Assembly: GCA_002433025.1 (NCBI GenBank)
Contig: DJGZ01000007.1
Location: 11,860-19,585, forward strand
Source of the DNA: Bacteroidales bacterium UBA5833
Lineage (GTDB): Bacteria > Bacteroidota > Bacteroidia > Bacteroidales > Lentimicrobiaceae
Reading direction: 5' to 3'
Length of the DNA: 7,726 bases
A model generated the notes under the pieces. The model worked only from the letters and a program-made list of their open reading frames with translations, was not told the DNA's origin and searched no databases. A program made the translations under genes and the position numbers. This document shows positions 7,315 through 7,726 of the stretch, piece after piece. Each line of letters begins with the position of its first letter. The first letter of the stretch is position 1.

Positions 7315-7466
7315 ATCAGGAGATTCCTCTCTGTGTTCGGAATGACGGCTTTATGTTAGGAGGGAGGAAGCAGTGGCGGCTGCGCCGCCACTGCTTCCTC
7401 CCCTTCACATATTTTAACAATGCAGTCATTCCGAACGAAACGAAGTGGAGAGAGGAATCTGCTGAT
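7315..7466. repeat. Composite inverted-repeat element around a hairpin
   Basis: The left arm 7315-7349 is the reverse complement of the right arm 7422-7466. Apart from the middle, where the right arm has about 10 extra bases (7437-7448), the arms differ at about two positions. Each arm carries the dispersed GTCATTCCGAAC ... AGAGAGGAATCT core. A perfect 19-bp hairpin sits between them. The layout (terminal inverted repeats, no ORF, about 150 bp) resembles a miniature inverted-repeat or REP-type element. No target-site duplication was recognised and no transposase is present. Confidence 0.6.
7362..7402. repeat. Perfect 19-bp hairpin with TGC loop
   Basis: 7362-7380 and 7384-7402 are exact reverse complements separated by the three bases TGC. 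The stem is GC-rich. No T-run follows closely on either strand (the + side continues CTTCACATATTTT), so it is not a classical intrinsic terminator. It could still stop transcription or protect the 3' end of the upstream mRNA from decay. It lies about 140 bases after the second gene. Confidence 0.8.
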
Positions 7467-7531
7467 TATTAGCACGACTTAAACAGAACTCCTTCTCTCA
7501 AAGAACATTTTCTCTCATCTTCCCTTCTATT

Positions 7532-7591
7532 GCCAAATGACACAATATAGGAGAGGGTTCTGTGATCCTATTGTATTGACGGTTTATTGGC
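7532..7591. repeat. Imperfect nested inverted repeat
   Basis: The inner stem pairs ACAAT..AGGA (7542-7552, with two unpaired bases) with TCCTATTGT (7566-7574). An outer GCCAA (7532-7536) can pair with TTGGC (7587-7591). No poly-T tract follows. It may be a structured RNA segment or a decayed palindromic element; the evidence is pairing alone. Confidence 0.35.
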
Positions 7592-7669
7592 ATTTTATCC
7601 TTGCCCATTCTAGCCTGTAATAAGCCCTGATAAAACTAAAGCTCCCGAAAGAGTATGCACTTAAAAAAC

Positions 7670-7684
7670 TTAACTAATTGTTAA
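7670..7684. promoter_or_regulatory. Small dyad (TTAAC-N5-GTTAA) before a possible next gene
   Basis: TTAAC and GTTAA are perfect inverted 5-mers spaced by TAATT, about 30 bases before the ATG at 7715. The TTG within the dyad (7678-7680) could act as a -33 element, but the sequence about 20 bases downstream (TAACCCTT) only partly resembles the TAnnTTTG box. In such AT-rich sequence a dyad of this size may be chance. Confidence 0.2.
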
Positions 7685-7714
7685 AGATTTTTTATCACAT
7701 TTAACCCTTAGTAC

Positions 7715-7726
7715 ATGACAAAAATT
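7715..7726 (+). CDS. Possible start of a further gene, cut by the window end
   Basis: ATG ACA AAA ATT (MTKI) opens at the very end of the window, downstream of AT-rich sequence of promoter-like composition. Only four codons are visible, so neither product nor reality can be judged. A start with an early lysine would suit a signal peptide, but this is speculative. Confidence 0.25.

Larger units (their letters stand above)
7225..7714. other. Intergenic region with repeats, no gene seen
   Basis: No coding region with a plausible start and composition is visible on either strand. From left to right it holds a T5 run (7242-7246) without a strong hairpin before it, a small perfect stem-loop AGGCC-GTTA-GGCCT (7299-7312), a composite inverted-repeat element (7315-7466), an imperfect inverted repeat (7532-7591) and an AT-rich stretch from about 7650 that probably contains the promoter of the next gene. 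Confidence 0.6.

Noticed and set aside
7362..7402. The perfect hairpin as a classical Rho-independent terminator
   Set aside because: No T-tract follows the stem on either strand, so it is annotated as a repeat hairpin only.
1..7726. CRISPR array, phase-variable simple repeats, or a defence system
   Set aside because: There are no regularly spaced repeats, no homopolymer or short tandem tract long enough for slippage, and no nuclease, helicase or toxin-like protein.

Overview
The window looks like a Bacteroidota chromosome (type IX secretion lineage). Both large genes start with Sec signal peptides cleaved before Gln, carry a PKD/Ig-like multidomain architecture, and end in the gliding-motility-associated C-terminal domain, the type B sorting signal of the type IX secretion system (T9SS). 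The only recognisable promoter element is a Bacteroidota-type TAnnTTTG -7 box, and there is no Shine-Dalgarno sequence before either start. The class or genus cannot be fixed from this sequence.

Layout. 1-246 is intergenic. It opens with one copy of a dispersed ATTCCGA...AGGAATCT repeat, followed by a short stretch (43-75) that looks like the decayed 3' end of a further paralogue, then a promoter region. 247-3717 and 3724-7224 are two tandem paralogous genes of 1156 and 1166 codons on the + strand, separated by 6 nt and almost certainly co-transcribed. 7225-7714 is intergenic. It holds two inverted copies of the same dispersed repeat around a perfect 19-bp hairpin, a second imperfect inverted repeat, and AT-rich sequence that probably belongs to the promoter of a gene starting at about 7715, which runs off the window.

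How the genes work together. Each encodes a secreted, probably cell-surface protein: signal peptide, N-terminal beta-propeller-like domain, PKD domain, Ig-like domain, three SprB-like repeats, a cohesin-like domain, two more Ig-like domains and the T9SS type B sorting domain. No enzymatic residues are evident. An adhesion or ligand-binding role is inferred.

The most notable signal is mosaicism. The second halves (1867-3663 and 5371-7170) are about 89% identical in protein by hand count and nearly identical over long DNA stretches. The first halves are only distantly similar and much more AT-rich, and the last 18 codons diverge again abruptly. This fits a surface-protein family whose 3' scaffold is homogenised by recombination while the N-terminal recognition part diversifies. 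I see no defence system, CRISPR array, tRNA, rRNA or transposase.
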